From the NCBI GenBank assembly GCA_934463035.1, contig CAKSIG010000003.1, positions 1 through 64,000 of the forward strand: a stretch of DNA of 64,000 bases, given 5' to 3'. Numbering within the stretch: the stretch's first letter is position 1; each line of letters opens with the position of its first letter. Of the stretch, positions 16,454-25,523 are shown in pieces. Under the pieces are notes generated by a model. The model was given only the letters and a program-made list of their open reading frames with translations. It was not told the DNA's origin and searched no databases. This DNA comes from an uncultured Eubacteriales bacterium. Its GTDB lineage: Bacteria; Bacillota; Clostridia; Oscillospirales; Acutalibacteraceae. Position numbers and translations under genes: made by a program.

Positions 16454-16462
16454 TGGTAAAAT
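16454..16462 (+). promoter_or_regulatory. Extended -10 promoter of addBA
   Basis: TGG followed by TAAAAT (16457-16462), 31 bases before the addB start. No good -35 box is visible. Confidence 0.45.
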
Positions 16463-16492
16463 AGAGAAAACGGATTTCGGCGGTGATTAAAG

Positions 16493-19400
16493 TTGTTAAA
16501 ATTTATATTCGGCAGACCTGCTTCGGGTAAGACCTATAACGTGCTGAAAATGATAAAAGAAAGCGTTGCTCACGGCAGACGCGTTATATTAATAGTCCCC
16601 GAACAATTCTCGTTTGAATCGGAAAAAGAGGTTTTGCACAGCGTCGGCGATTCGGCGGCGCTTACCGTTTCGGTTATGAGCTTTACACGCCTTTTTGACG
16701 AGGTCGGGCGCAATATAGGCGGCAGCGCTTCGGAGGTGCTTGCCGACCGTGATAAAATTATATTTATGCACCGTGCGCTCGCAGAGGCGGTATCGGAGTG
16801 TCCGTCGTGGAAACGTTATTCGGGTTCTGTCAGTTTTGCAAAAACTATGGTCGATACCGTTAACGAACTAAAACTTAACGCCGTAACCGCAGAGCAGCTG
16901 CGTGCCGCCGCCGAAAAAACCGAAAGCGCGGGTCTCAGGGAAAAGCTCCGCAATACCGCCGCCGTTTACGATATGTACGATATGCTGATAGGTGAAAAAT
17001 TCATCGACCCGTCGGATATACTTACCGTTTTATACCGCCAGCTTGAAAACTACAATTTCTTTGGGGACTGTGACGTTTATATCGACGGTTTTAAGGGATT
17101 TACGGGTCAGCAATATAAAATTCTCGAACGCATTATACCGCAGTCGAATAATACCGTTATCAGCCTTACAAATGATACGGGTGAGCCGCGTGAATACGAT
17201 ATATTCACCAATATCAGGGGTGCGGTTTTAAGAATTGAACGGATTGCCGAGAAGTATGCGGTCGATACATCGGAGCCGCTTGTGCTTGAAGACGGCTATA
17301 ATCGAAGCCGTGAAATGGCGGCGCTTGAAAGACTTATGGCTGGAAAACCGTTTGAGTATGCGGAAAACGGCTCGGATATTACCGTTATAAATGCCGCAAC
17401 GCCTTATGACGAGGCGGAGTTCGCCGCGCGCACTATACGAAAACTTATAAGGGAAGGAAATTACAGGTACCGAGATTTTGTCATTATAGCGCGTGACGCC
17501 GACAGTTATTCCGACGCGGTCGAAACAGCCTGCGAGGCAAACGGCGTTGCCTGCTTTACGGACAGGCGTGTGCCGCTTTCGTCGTTCCCCGTTGCCGTAA
17601 TGGTAAAGGCAGCAGTAGATACGGTTTTAAAGCCGTCTACCGAGCATATTTTAAAATTTCATAAAACAGGACTCGGCACGCTTAATTTTGAGGAAATATC
17701 CGAACTTGAAAATTATACCTATCTTTGGAATATTGACGGCGATCTGTGGAATACGGAGTGGGATATGAATCCCAAAGGTTTTGTAAACGAAACCGATTCT
17801 AAGGACGTCAGACAGCAGCTTATACATATAAATGATTTAAGGCAAACTGCGCTTTCACCCATACTTAATTTTTCAGAGAATTTTAAGGGTAGCGCAAGAG
17901 ATATGGCGGCGGCGGTCTTTAAACTGATAAAGGATTGCTCCGCAGGCGAAAAACTTTCCGAGCTTTGCAAAGACAGGTGTGCCGAGGAATGCGGTTTCCC
18001 GCCTGACGCTCTGAAACAGGGGTACGGTATGTATATTGACATACTTGACAGTCTGGTTAAATGCTTGGGCGGCGCCGCCGTTACAAGGCAGAGCTTTGCC
18101 GATGTACTCGATTTGGCGGTTTGCGAAACAAGCGTCGGCACAATACCGCAAACGCTTGACGAGGTGACATTCGGCTCGGCAGACCGAATAAGACCTTCAA
18201 GACCCAAAGTGGCGTTTATACTCGGCGCAAATCAGGGCATTTTTCCGCGAATACCCGTGCGCACGGGCATATTTGCCGTTTCCGAACGCCGTGAGATGAT
18301 AGAACTCGGCTTGGAAATATCGGATAACGCGGCGGCGGATTCAATTGACGAGAGCTTTCTTGTCTATTCAAACGTCTGCTGCCCGTCGGAACGCATTTAT
18401 ATCAGCAGTTATTCGTATACCGTTTCGGGTGAAAAGTCGGAACCGTCGGCATTTGTGTCCGAAATATGCGAAAATTTAAACTGCACGCGTTTGAGCGAGC
18501 CTGAAAATCTTTCAGAGGATAATCTTCCCGAAACCGAAAAGACGGCTTACGCGCGCTTTTGCGGTAACGTCAATGCCAATGCGGACGACGCCGCAACCGT
18601 AAGATTGGGACTGTCGGGGACAGTTACCTATGATAAAACGGAAAACCTCTTAAAACTTTTGAATTGCAAGGAAAAAAGCATTTCGCACGAAACGGCATTG
18701 AAGCTATACGGCAGAGATATACCTATGTCCGCTTCAAAGTTTGATACATTCCACCGCTGCAAGTTTTCGTTCTTCTGCCGCTACGGATTAAGGGCTAAAA
18801 AAATACAGCCCGCTGATTTTGATGTTCTCCAAAGGGGCACTCTTGTCCATTATGTGCTTGAACGCATGATTTCGGCGCACAAAAAAGGAATTGCTTATCT
18901 TACGGAAGATGAACGCAATTGCGAGGTAGATAAGTACATCAACGAATACCTTGACGGAATAAAGGGATACCGAAGCGTTGAAAGCGCAAGGTCGGCGTTT
19001 CTTGTCAGCCGAATATCAAGGTCTTTAAAAGAGGTTGTCGGGAGAATTGCCGCTGAATTTTCACAAAGCGATTTTGAACCTGTGCGCTGCGAACTGAAAA
19101 TAGGGAGAGACGGCGAGATACCGCCTCTCGCAATGCCGTACAGCGACGGCAAAATAATGCTTGAAGGCAGTATAGACCGTGTTGATACATACAACGGATA
19201 TGTCAGAATAATTGATTATAAAACGGGGAGCAGAACGTTTAAACTGCCTGACATTCTGTTCGGACTTAATTTGCAAATGCTCATATATCTGTATGCGGTA
19301 ATACGCGGCAGAAAAGAGGACGATAAATGCGCCGCGGGAATTTTCTATATGCCGTCAAAAAGAGATTTAAACGGCGAGGGACTTGCTATGAACGGATTGG

Positions 19401-19759
19401 CGCAAGCGGACGAGGAGCTTGTTACGGCAATGGAGAAGAATAACAACGGCGAATTTATACCGAAACTGCGTAAGAATAAGGACGGCTCGCTGTCAAAACT
19501 GAATAACTCATATATAGCTCCGTCCGATTTTTCGGATATATTCGATTATATTGAGCGGCTTATGAAGGACACGGGCGACAGTATAATGAGCGGCGATATT
19601 TCGGTAGACCCGACAGACGGCTGTGATTCGCCCGCCTGTAAATACTGCGATTACTCATCGGTCTGCGGCCGCGAGGAGTCCCCTGCCGAAAAGGTACAGC
19701 GTATGGCTAACGGTGAAGTGTTGGAAAAGATTCGCGAGGTGAACGGCAATGGCGTTTAA
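16493..19759 (+). CDS. addB: ATP-dependent nuclease subunit AddB
   Basis: Subunit B of the AddAB helicase-nuclease that resects double-strand breaks and loads RecA. It has 1088 residues. Walker A is GRPASGKT (7-14), as usual for AddB, although the rest of the helicase core is degenerate in the family. The C-terminal nuclease has LEGSIDRVDTYNGYVRIIDYKTG (active-site Asp and Asp-Tyr-Lys). The iron-sulfur cluster Cys set is visible as FHRCKFSF plus CDSPACKYCDYSSVC near the end. The start is TTG 16493 with GGCGGTGAT upstream. It overlaps addA by 11 bp, so the subunits are translationally coupled. Confidence 0.96.
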   Translation: MLKFIFGRPASGKTYNVLKMIKESVAHGRRVILIVPEQFSFESEKEVLHSVGDSAALTVSVMSFTRLFDEVGRNIGGSASEVLADRDKIIFMHRALAEAVSECPSWKRYSGSVSFAKTMVDTVNELKLNAVTAEQLRAAAEKTESAGLREKLRNTAAVYDMYDMLIGEKFIDPSDILTVLYRQLENYNFFGDCDVYIDGFKGFTGQQYKILERIIPQSNNTVISLTNDTGEPREYDIFTNIRGAVLRIERIAEKYAVDTSEPLVLEDGYNRSREMAALERLMAGKPFEYAENGSDITVINAATPYDEAEFAARTIRKLIREGNYRYRDFVIIARDADSYSDAVETACEANGVACFTDRRVPLSSFPVAVMVKAAVDTVLKPSTEHILKFHKTGLGTLNFEEISELENYTYLWNIDGDLWNTEWDMNPKGFVNETDSKDVRQQLIHINDLRQTALSPILNFSENFKGSARDMAAAVFKLIKDCSAGEKLSELCKDRCAEECGFPPDALKQGYGMYIDILDSLVKCLGGAAVTRQSFADVLDLAVCETSVGTIPQTLDEVTFGSADRIRPSRPKVAFILGANQGIFPRIPVRTGIFAVSERREMIELGLEISDNAAADSIDESFLVYSNVCCPSERIYISSYSYTVSGEKSEPSAFVSEICENLNCTRLSEPENLSEDNLPETEKTAYARFCGNVNANADDAATVRLGLSGTVTYDKTENLLKLLNCKEKSISHETALKLYGRDIPMSASKFDTFHRCKFSFFCRYGLRAKKIQPADFDVLQRGTLVHYVLERMISAHKKGIAYLTEDERNCEVDKYINEYLDGIKGYRSVESARSAFLVSRISRSLKEVVGRIAAEFSQSDFEPVRCELKIGRDGEIPPLAMPYSDGKIMLEGSIDRVDTYNGYVRIIDYKTGSRTFKLPDILFGLNLQMLIYLYAVIRGRKEDDKCAAGIFYMPSKRDLNGEGLAMNGLAQADEELVTAMEKNNNGEFIPKLRKNKDGSLSKLNNSYIAPSDFSDIFDYIERLMKDTGDSIMSGDISVDPTDGCDSPACKYCDYSSVCGREESPAEKVQRMANGEVLEKIREVNGNGV

Positions 19760-22700
19760 TCCTACAAAAGAACAGGAAAAAGCAATAGAAACAAAAGGGA
19801 ATATTTTGGTTGCGGCGGCGGCAGGCTCGGGAAAAACCGCAGTTTTGGTCGAACGCGTTATAAGGCGTCTTACCGACAAAACAGAGCCGGTTTCAGCGGA
19901 CCGATTGCTTATAGTTACATTCACCAACGCGGCGGCGGCTGAAATGAGAACGCGAATTGAAAAGCGCATTGACGAGGAAATAAGGCGCGATCCCGAAAAC
20001 CGCGGACTTTTAAGACAAAAGCACCTCCTTGCGAGCGCAAAGATATGCACCATTGATACCTTTTGTATCGACCTTGTCAGAGATAATTTCGATAAAGCGG
20101 GCGTAAGCCCCGATTTTAAAATGAGCGATGGCAATTCGCTTAAAACGGTAAACGAGCGGGTTATGTCGGACATAATAAACGAACGTCTTAAATCGGGCGA
20201 TCCCGTTTTCGGCGAGCTTGTTGATATATTCGGCGCTGAATATGACGATACAAATTTTGCCGATTCGGTGCTTAGTATATACGAATACAGCCGCCAGCTG
20301 CCTTTCCCCGATGAGTGGTTTGAGTTTCTCGGAAACACATATAACGGCGGCGTGTTTGACAAAAGCTGCTTGTGGTACGGCTATGCCTTTGAAACGGCAA
20401 GAAAAACGGTATCCGGAATGCGCAGAACGGTTGCAAACGTATGCGATATGGTAAGCGAAGTTGAGTCCGCCGATAGGCTCGTACCTTCGTTGCATCTTGC
20501 GGCAGAACTTTTGGCGGAACTAAACGACGCCTGCGAACCGTGCGATTGGGATTTGTTCTATAATAAGGTTGCAAACTTTAAATTGCCCGCATTCCCCAAT
20601 ACAAGAGGGTTTTCGGGCGTTGCGGCGGTACAGGCGGCAAAAGAAGTCTGGAAATCGCTTGATAAAGATATAGACGTTCTGCGCCGTATTTTTGCTTACA
20701 GCGCTGATGAAAATAACAAAATATTTTTAAAACTCAATAAGCCTGTAAAACTTCTCGGCGAAATACTTTGCGAGCTTGAAGAAAGGCTGTTCAAAGCGTA
20801 CGGCGAAATGAATACCTATACGTTTCACAATACCGAACATTTGGCGCTTAAACTGCTGTGCGAAATGCGTGACGGTAAGCTGTACCGCAAGGAAGACGCA
20901 CAGGATATTATCAACCGTTACGACGAGATTATGGTTGACGAATATCAGGACACCAACGATTTGCAGGATATGCTCTTTTATGTGCTGTCCGACAGCGAGT
21001 GCAAGCTGTTTGCCGTCGGCGATGTAAAGCAGAGCATTTACGGATTCAGAGGCGCCAATCCCAACAATTTCTTGGCAAAAAAGAAAAGATATGTTCCGAT
21101 AGAAAACGCAAATGACGGCGACCCGAAAAAAATAATACTGAAAAACAATTTCCGGAGCCGTGACGGCGTGTGCGACTATATAAATTTCTTTTTTAAAAAC
21201 ATAATGATTGAGGATAACAGCAATATTGTTTACGATGGTGAGGAAATGCTGGTTCCATCGGCTGTTTATCCCGAATATAACCGCCCCGCCGCCGAACTGC
21301 ATATTATAGACGGCGTCGGCAGCGGCGGCGACCGCGATATTGCGGAAGCGCGGTATATTGCGTCTTACATACGCTCCGTTGTTGACGGAGGCGAGTGCAT
21401 ACGCAGTGATGAAAAAATGCTCAGAAAGGCTAAATATTCAGATTTTACTATCCTCCTGCGCGCTGTGAAAGGCGGCAGAGCGGCGGTTATAGCGTCCGAA
21501 CTCAGAAATGCGGGAATACCCGCCGAATACGGAAGCGAGGGATATGCCGATTCAATCGAAATCTCAACGTTTTTGGCATTGCTGAAAGTTATTGACAACC
21601 CCCAATCGGATATTGAACTGCTAACGGTAATGCTCTCGCCGATATTCGGTTTTACGGCGGAGGAATTGGCTTGTATCCGAGCCGACAGAAACTTCGGCGA
21701 TTTGTACGGCGCAGTGGTTTTTGCCGCCGAAAACGGGAATAAGCGCGTTTCGGAAATGCTTGAAACATTAAGAGGATATAGGTTGCTTGCGGCAACCCTG
21801 CCGCTTGAACAGTTTGTTTCAAGACTGCTTGTTAAAAGCGGATATTCGGATATTATTTCGGCGTTTCCCGACGGTGAACGCAGGCGCAACAATCTGCGTA
21901 TGTTTGTAGGTTATGCGGCTGATTATAATTCGGACGGAAAGGGCAGTCTCGGCGGGTTTGTGAAATATATTCAGCGCCGGTCGGAACACGGGCTTAAATC
22001 TTCGTCGGCGGGAGCAGGCGGAAATTCCGTTAAAATTATGAGTATTCATTCCTCAAAGGGATTGCAGTTTCCTATATGTATTATCGCGGGCACGTCCGCG
22101 CGCTTTAACGACAGCGAATTAAGAAACCGCGTGGCGTATTCTGCCGAAAACGGTATAGGCTTTAAATACTATGATGAGGAAGAAAAATGCTTTAAAAGCA
22201 GTCTCGGTCGGGAGGTCATATTAAACAGCTCAAAAAGAAATTCTCTTGAAGAAGAATTAAGACTTCTATATGTCGCTATGACCCGCGCCGAGGAACGATT
22301 GGTGTTTACCTGCGCTTTGAGTAACGCCGAAAAAACGTTAGGCTCGTTACAGGCAATGCTCTCGGCAAACGGCGGCAGAATAGGCGCGGATATATTTTCA
22401 AAAACAAAGTCTTATTCGGATTGGCTTTTGCTTACGGCTTTGCTGCACCCCGACGCCGCAAGCATAAGGAACAGGGAGCTGTTTGTCCCGACAGACGAGG
22501 CGGTCGGGCGTTTGACGGTCAGCACGGTATCAAGCGAAAGTCTTGAAGAAAGACAAACCGCCGAAGTCGGCGTACCGTGCGCAAATAAGGAACTTGCGGA
22601 CATCATTTCAAAAAATATCAAATTCATATATAAGTATGACGAGTTAAGGAGAATTGAAGCAAAATACTCCGTTTCCGAGGTGGCAAACAAGGCGGAAAGC

Positions 22701-23249
22701 GATTTTTATGCCTTTTCGGATAAACCGTCGTTTATGAGCGCAGGAGGTCTCACCGCAGCAAAGCGTGGAACGGCGGTTCACAAAGCAATGCAGTTTTTTG
22801 ATTTCTCAAAATCGGACGACCCCGAAGCAGAGCTTGACCGACTGTATGAATGGAAGTTTATATCCGAACGCGAAAGGGAGGCGGTTGATGTTAAGATACT
22901 GCAAAAATTCTTTGACAGCGATGTTTTTGCGCGCATACTTAACTCCCGCACCGTAAAACGCGAAATGCGGTTTTTGACCGAACTTCCCGTAAGCTCTGTT
23001 GACGGTACGGTATCTTTTAAAGATGAAAAAATAATGGTTCAGGGAGCTGTCGATCTGTGTTTTGAGGAAGACGGTGAGATAGTTGTGCTTGATTTTAAAA
23101 CCGACAGGGTAAGCGACGGCGGCGAGCTTATCGCCGCATATAAGGAACAGCTTTCAATATACGCGAAAGCCTGTGAAAAAATATTCAATAAGCGTGTAAA
23201 AGAAAAGATAATATATTCTTTTGCTCTTGGAAAAGAATTGCATTTTTAG
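19749..23249 (+). CDS. addA: ATP-dependent helicase/nuclease subunit AddA
   Basis: UvrD-like superfamily 1 helicase and nuclease subunit of AddAB. The 1166-residue length is typical. Motif I is AAAGSGKTAVL (about 20-30), motif II is VDEYQDTND, motif III includes FAVGDVKQSIYGFRGA, and LLYVAMTRAEERL is motif VI. The C-terminal RecB-type nuclease begins about residue 1000 (RGTAVHKAMQFFD) and has GAVDLCFEEDGEIVVLDFKTD with the catalytic Asp/Asp-Lys. The start is ATG 19749 inside the end of addB. The two nuclease domains cut opposite strands as the complex unwinds DNA until Chi recognition. No terminator T-run is obvious after the gene. Confidence 0.97.
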   Translation: MAFNPTKEQEKAIETKGNILVAAAAGSGKTAVLVERVIRRLTDKTEPVSADRLLIVTFTNAAAAEMRTRIEKRIDEEIRRDPENRGLLRQKHLLASAKICTIDTFCIDLVRDNFDKAGVSPDFKMSDGNSLKTVNERVMSDIINERLKSGDPVFGELVDIFGAEYDDTNFADSVLSIYEYSRQLPFPDEWFEFLGNTYNGGVFDKSCLWYGYAFETARKTVSGMRRTVANVCDMVSEVESADRLVPSLHLAAELLAELNDACEPCDWDLFYNKVANFKLPAFPNTRGFSGVAAVQAAKEVWKSLDKDIDVLRRIFAYSADENNKIFLKLNKPVKLLGEILCELEERLFKAYGEMNTYTFHNTEHLALKLLCEMRDGKLYRKEDAQDIINRYDEIMVDEYQDTNDLQDMLFYVLSDSECKLFAVGDVKQSIYGFRGANPNNFLAKKKRYVPIENANDGDPKKIILKNNFRSRDGVCDYINFFFKNIMIEDNSNIVYDGEEMLVPSAVYPEYNRPAAELHIIDGVGSGGDRDIAEARYIASYIRSVVDGGECIRSDEKMLRKAKYSDFTILLRAVKGGRAAVIASELRNAGIPAEYGSEGYADSIEISTFLALLKVIDNPQSDIELLTVMLSPIFGFTAEELACIRADRNFGDLYGAVVFAAENGNKRVSEMLETLRGYRLLAATLPLEQFVSRLLVKSGYSDIISAFPDGERRRNNLRMFVGYAADYNSDGKGSLGGFVKYIQRRSEHGLKSSSAGAGGNSVKIMSIHSSKGLQFPICIIAGTSARFNDSELRNRVAYSAENGIGFKYYDEEEKCFKSSLGREVILNSSKRNSLEEELRLLYVAMTRAEERLVFTCALSNAEKTLGSLQAMLSANGGRIGADIFSKTKSYSDWLLLTALLHPDAASIRNRELFVPTDEAVGRLTVSTVSSESLEERQTAEVGVPCANKELADIISKNIKFIYKYDELRRIEAKYSVSEVANKAESDFYAFSDKPSFMSAGGLTAAKRGTAVHKAMQFFDFSKSDDPEAELDRLYEWKFISEREREAVDVKILQKFFDSDVFARILNSRTVKREMRFLTELPVSSVDGTVSFKDEKIMVQGAVDLCFEEDGEIVVLDFKTDRVSDGGELIAAYKEQLSIYAKACEKIFNKRVKEKIIYSFALGKELHF

Positions 23250-23326
23250 CAGTTTTGTATAATAATAATTAACTTGACATATTTTAACTATATACTTTTT
23301 GCAATAGCAGTATGCAATTAATATAT

Positions 23327-23355
23327 TTCAATTCTCTGAGTTTAGGTGATATAAT
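23327..23355 (+). promoter_or_regulatory. Promoter of the alcohol dehydrogenase gene
   Basis: TTCAAT (23327-23332), 17-base spacer, and TATAAT (23350-23355) with TGA just upstream as an extended -10. A TTGCA/TGCAA inverted repeat (23299-23317) lies just before it and might be an operator; I do not see a clear Rex consensus. Confidence 0.6.
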
Positions 23356-23397
23356 CAAATCACAAAAACAAAAACATATTTTCAGGAGGAAACAAGT

Positions 23398-24594
23398 ATG
23401 GCAAGATTTACACTTCCGAGAGATATATATTTCGGTAAAAACGCAATGGAAAATTTAAAAACGCTCGACGGCAAGAAAGCAATTGTTGTTGTCGGCGGCG
23501 GCTCTATGAAACGCTTCGGCTTTTTGGATAAGGCTGTTTCCTATCTAAAAGAAGCGGGTATGGAGGTAAAGCTGTTCGAGGGCGTCGAACCCGATCCTTC
23601 TGTGGAAACGGTAATGCGCGGCGCCGAGGCTATGCGCGAGTTTGAGCCTGATTGGATAGTTGCGATAGGCGGCGGTTCTCCGATAGACGCCGCAAAGGCT
23701 ATGTGGGCATTCTATGAGTATCCCGATGTGACGTTTGAATCACTCTGCATACCGTTTAATTTCCCGAAACTCAGAACAAAGGCAAAATTCTGTGCTATTT
23801 CTTCAACCTCGGGAACAGCGACGGAGGTAACTGCGTTCTCCGTAATTACAGATTATTCAAAGGGTATTAAATATCCGCTTGCGGATTTCAATATCACGCC
23901 CGACGTTGCGATAGTTGACCCTGAGCTTGCTCAGACAATGCCGCAAAAGCTCGTTGCCCACACTGGTATGGACGCTCTCACCCACGCAATAGAGGCTTAC
24001 GTTTCAACCGTTGCGAGCAATTATACCGACGCGCTTGCAATGAAAGCAATTGAAATGGTAACCGCCTATCTGCCCTCGTCTTACAAAGGCAACCATGAGT
24101 CGCGCGAGCAGATGCACGATGCGCAGTGCCTTGCCGGTATGGCGTTTTCAAACGCGCTTCTCGGTATAGTTCATTCAATGGCTCATAAAACGGGAGCGGC
24201 ATTCTCAGAGGGCAATATGAAGGGTCAGCACATTCCGCACGGCTGTGCAAACGCCATATATCTGCCCTATGTTATAAAGTATAACGCACATGATCAGCGC
24301 GCTTCGGAGAGATATGCCGATATAGCCCGTATGCTCGGACTTCAAGGCAGCAGCGATAAGGCACTCACAGAAAGCCTTTGCGCTTTGATTGACAAAATGA
24401 ATACGGAGTTGAATATTCCGCATACTCTTAAAGAGTTCGGTGTAGACGAAGCAGAGTTTTTGAATAAGGTTGACGCAATTGCCGCCAACGCGGTTGCCGA
24501 CGCCTGCACAGGCTCCAATCCGAGAGAAATAACCCCCGAGGTTATGGCGAAACTGCTTAAATGCACCTATTACGGAACAGAGGTTGATTTTTAA
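23398..24594 (+). CDS. Iron-containing alcohol dehydrogenase (group III)
   Basis: NAD(P)H-dependent aldehyde/alcohol interconversion in fermentation. The 398-residue length is normal. The nucleotide-binding region carries VVVGGGSMKRFG (about 31-42) and IVAIGGGSPIDAAKAMW (about 90-106). Iron ligands fit Asp and His in TGMDALTHAIEAY, His in GIVHSMAHKTG and His in GQHIPHGCANA. The sequence resembles the alcohol dehydrogenase half of AdhE and clostridial butanol dehydrogenases, but specificity cannot be assigned. ATG 23398 has CAGGAGGAAAC. It has its own promoter, with a hairpin between it and nfnA; both gene products handle reductant, so shared redox control is plausible. Confidence 0.93.
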   Translation: MARFTLPRDIYFGKNAMENLKTLDGKKAIVVVGGGSMKRFGFLDKAVSYLKEAGMEVKLFEGVEPDPSVETVMRGAEAMREFEPDWIVAIGGGSPIDAAKAMWAFYEYPDVTFESLCIPFNFPKLRTKAKFCAISSTSGTATEVTAFSVITDYSKGIKYPLADFNITPDVAIVDPELAQTMPQKLVAHTGMDALTHAIEAYVSTVASNYTDALAMKAIEMVTAYLPSSYKGNHESREQMHDAQCLAGMAFSNALLGIVHSMAHKTGAAFSEGNMKGQHIPHGCANAIYLPYVIKYNAHDQRASERYADIARMLGLQGSSDKALTESLCALIDKMNTELNIPHTLKEFGVDEAEFLNKVDAIAANAVADACTGSNPREITPEVMAKLLKCTYYGTEVDF

Positions 24595-24627
24595 ACCGAT
24601 ATAATATATAATATAATTTGTTCAAAA

Positions 24628-24650
24628 GGCGGTTCTTTTTAAGAGCCGCC
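24628..24650 (+). terminator. Hairpin between alcohol dehydrogenase and nfnA
   Basis: A 10-bp stem GGCGGTTCTT/AAGAGCCGCC (one G-T pair) with a 3-base loop. It is followed by CTAATATTAAATT rather than a run of T, so termination may be partial. Confidence 0.55.
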
Positions 24651-24681
24651 CTAATATTAAATTGTGAAAGGAACAAAGACC

Positions 24682-25518
24682 GTGTATAAAATAGTCAAAA
24701 AGGAAGTTTTAAATCCTACCGTTACTAAAATGGTCATACAGGCTCCTCTTGTTGCTAAAAAAGCGGAACCGGGACAGTTTATTATACTCCGCGTAAATGA
24801 TGACGGCGAGCGCATACCGCTTACTGTTGCGGGATACGATAGAGAAAACGGAACGGTTACAATTATTTTTCAGGTTGTCGGAGCTACTACAAAGCTCTTA
24901 AATGAAAAGAACGAGGGCGAATTTATTTCAGACTTTGCAGGTCCCTTGGGTACCCCTACGCACCTTGAAGGGCTTAAAAAGGTTTGCATAGTCGGCGGCG
25001 GCGTCGGCTGCGCTATTGCTATGCCTATCGCTGTCAAGCTCGCCGAGATGGGTTGCGAGGTACATTCGATAATCGGCTTCCGTTCTAAGGAATTGGTCAT
25101 TCTTGAAAAGGAATTCAGCGAAGCGTCTTCGGTGCTGCACGTAATGACAGACGACGGCTCTTACGGCAAAAAAGGAGTTGTTACCGAGCCTTTAAAAGCC
25201 GCGCTTGAAAGCGGCGAAAAGTATGATGAGATCATAACGATAGGTCCGCTTGTTATGATGAAATTTGTTGTTAATACGGCAAGACCCTACAACATTAAGA
25301 CCACCGTTTCGATGAACCCGATTATGATTGACGGAACGGGAATGTGCGGCGGCTGCCGCCTTACGGTTGACGGTAAGACAAAATTTGCCTGCGTGGACGG
25401 TCCCGATTTTGACGGATATAAGGTGGACTTTGACGAGGCAATGAAACGCGGCTCAATGTACCGTGATTTTGAAAGACACGCTTATGAGCAGACGTGCAAT
25501 CTTTTCAACAAGGAGTGA
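24682..25518 (+). CDS. nfnA: NfnA: NADH-dependent ferredoxin:NADP+ oxidoreductase small subunit (sulfide dehydrogenase beta-like)
   Basis: FAD- and [2Fe-2S]-containing subunit of the bifurcating transhydrogenase NfnAB, which couples NADPH oxidation to reduction of NAD and ferredoxin (or the reverse). It has 278 residues. An FAD-binding barrel is followed by the NAD domain with IVGGGVGCAIAMPIAVKLAE (about 98-117) and the 2Fe-2S Cys cluster GMCGGCRLTVDGKTKFACVDG. The start is GTG 24682 (MYKIVKKEVL) with AAAGGAAC at 24667-24674; in-frame GTG 24664 lies before that ribosome site and is rejected. It lies 5 bases before nfnB. Similar pairs have been called gltAB-like or sudAB. Confidence 0.9.
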   Translation: MYKIVKKEVLNPTVTKMVIQAPLVAKKAEPGQFIILRVNDDGERIPLTVAGYDRENGTVTIIFQVVGATTKLLNEKNEGEFISDFAGPLGTPTHLEGLKKVCIVGGGVGCAIAMPIAVKLAEMGCEVHSIIGFRSKELVILEKEFSEASSVLHVMTDDGSYGKKGVVTEPLKAALESGEKYDEIITIGPLVMMKFVVNTARPYNIKTTVSMNPIMIDGTGMCGGCRLTVDGKTKFACVDGPDFDGYKVDFDEAMKRGSMYRDFERHAYEQTCNLFNKE

Positions 25519-25523
25519 AATAT

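Noticed and set aside
23272..23300. TTGACA at about 23275 as the -35 box for the alcohol dehydrogenase gene
   Set aside because: No acceptable -10 lies 16-18 bases downstream. The TGA-TATAAT pair at 23347-23355 is better placed.
25494..25523. Upstream in-frame start for nfnB
   Set aside because: It lies within nfnA, and the AAGGAGTG ribosome site fits ATG 25524.
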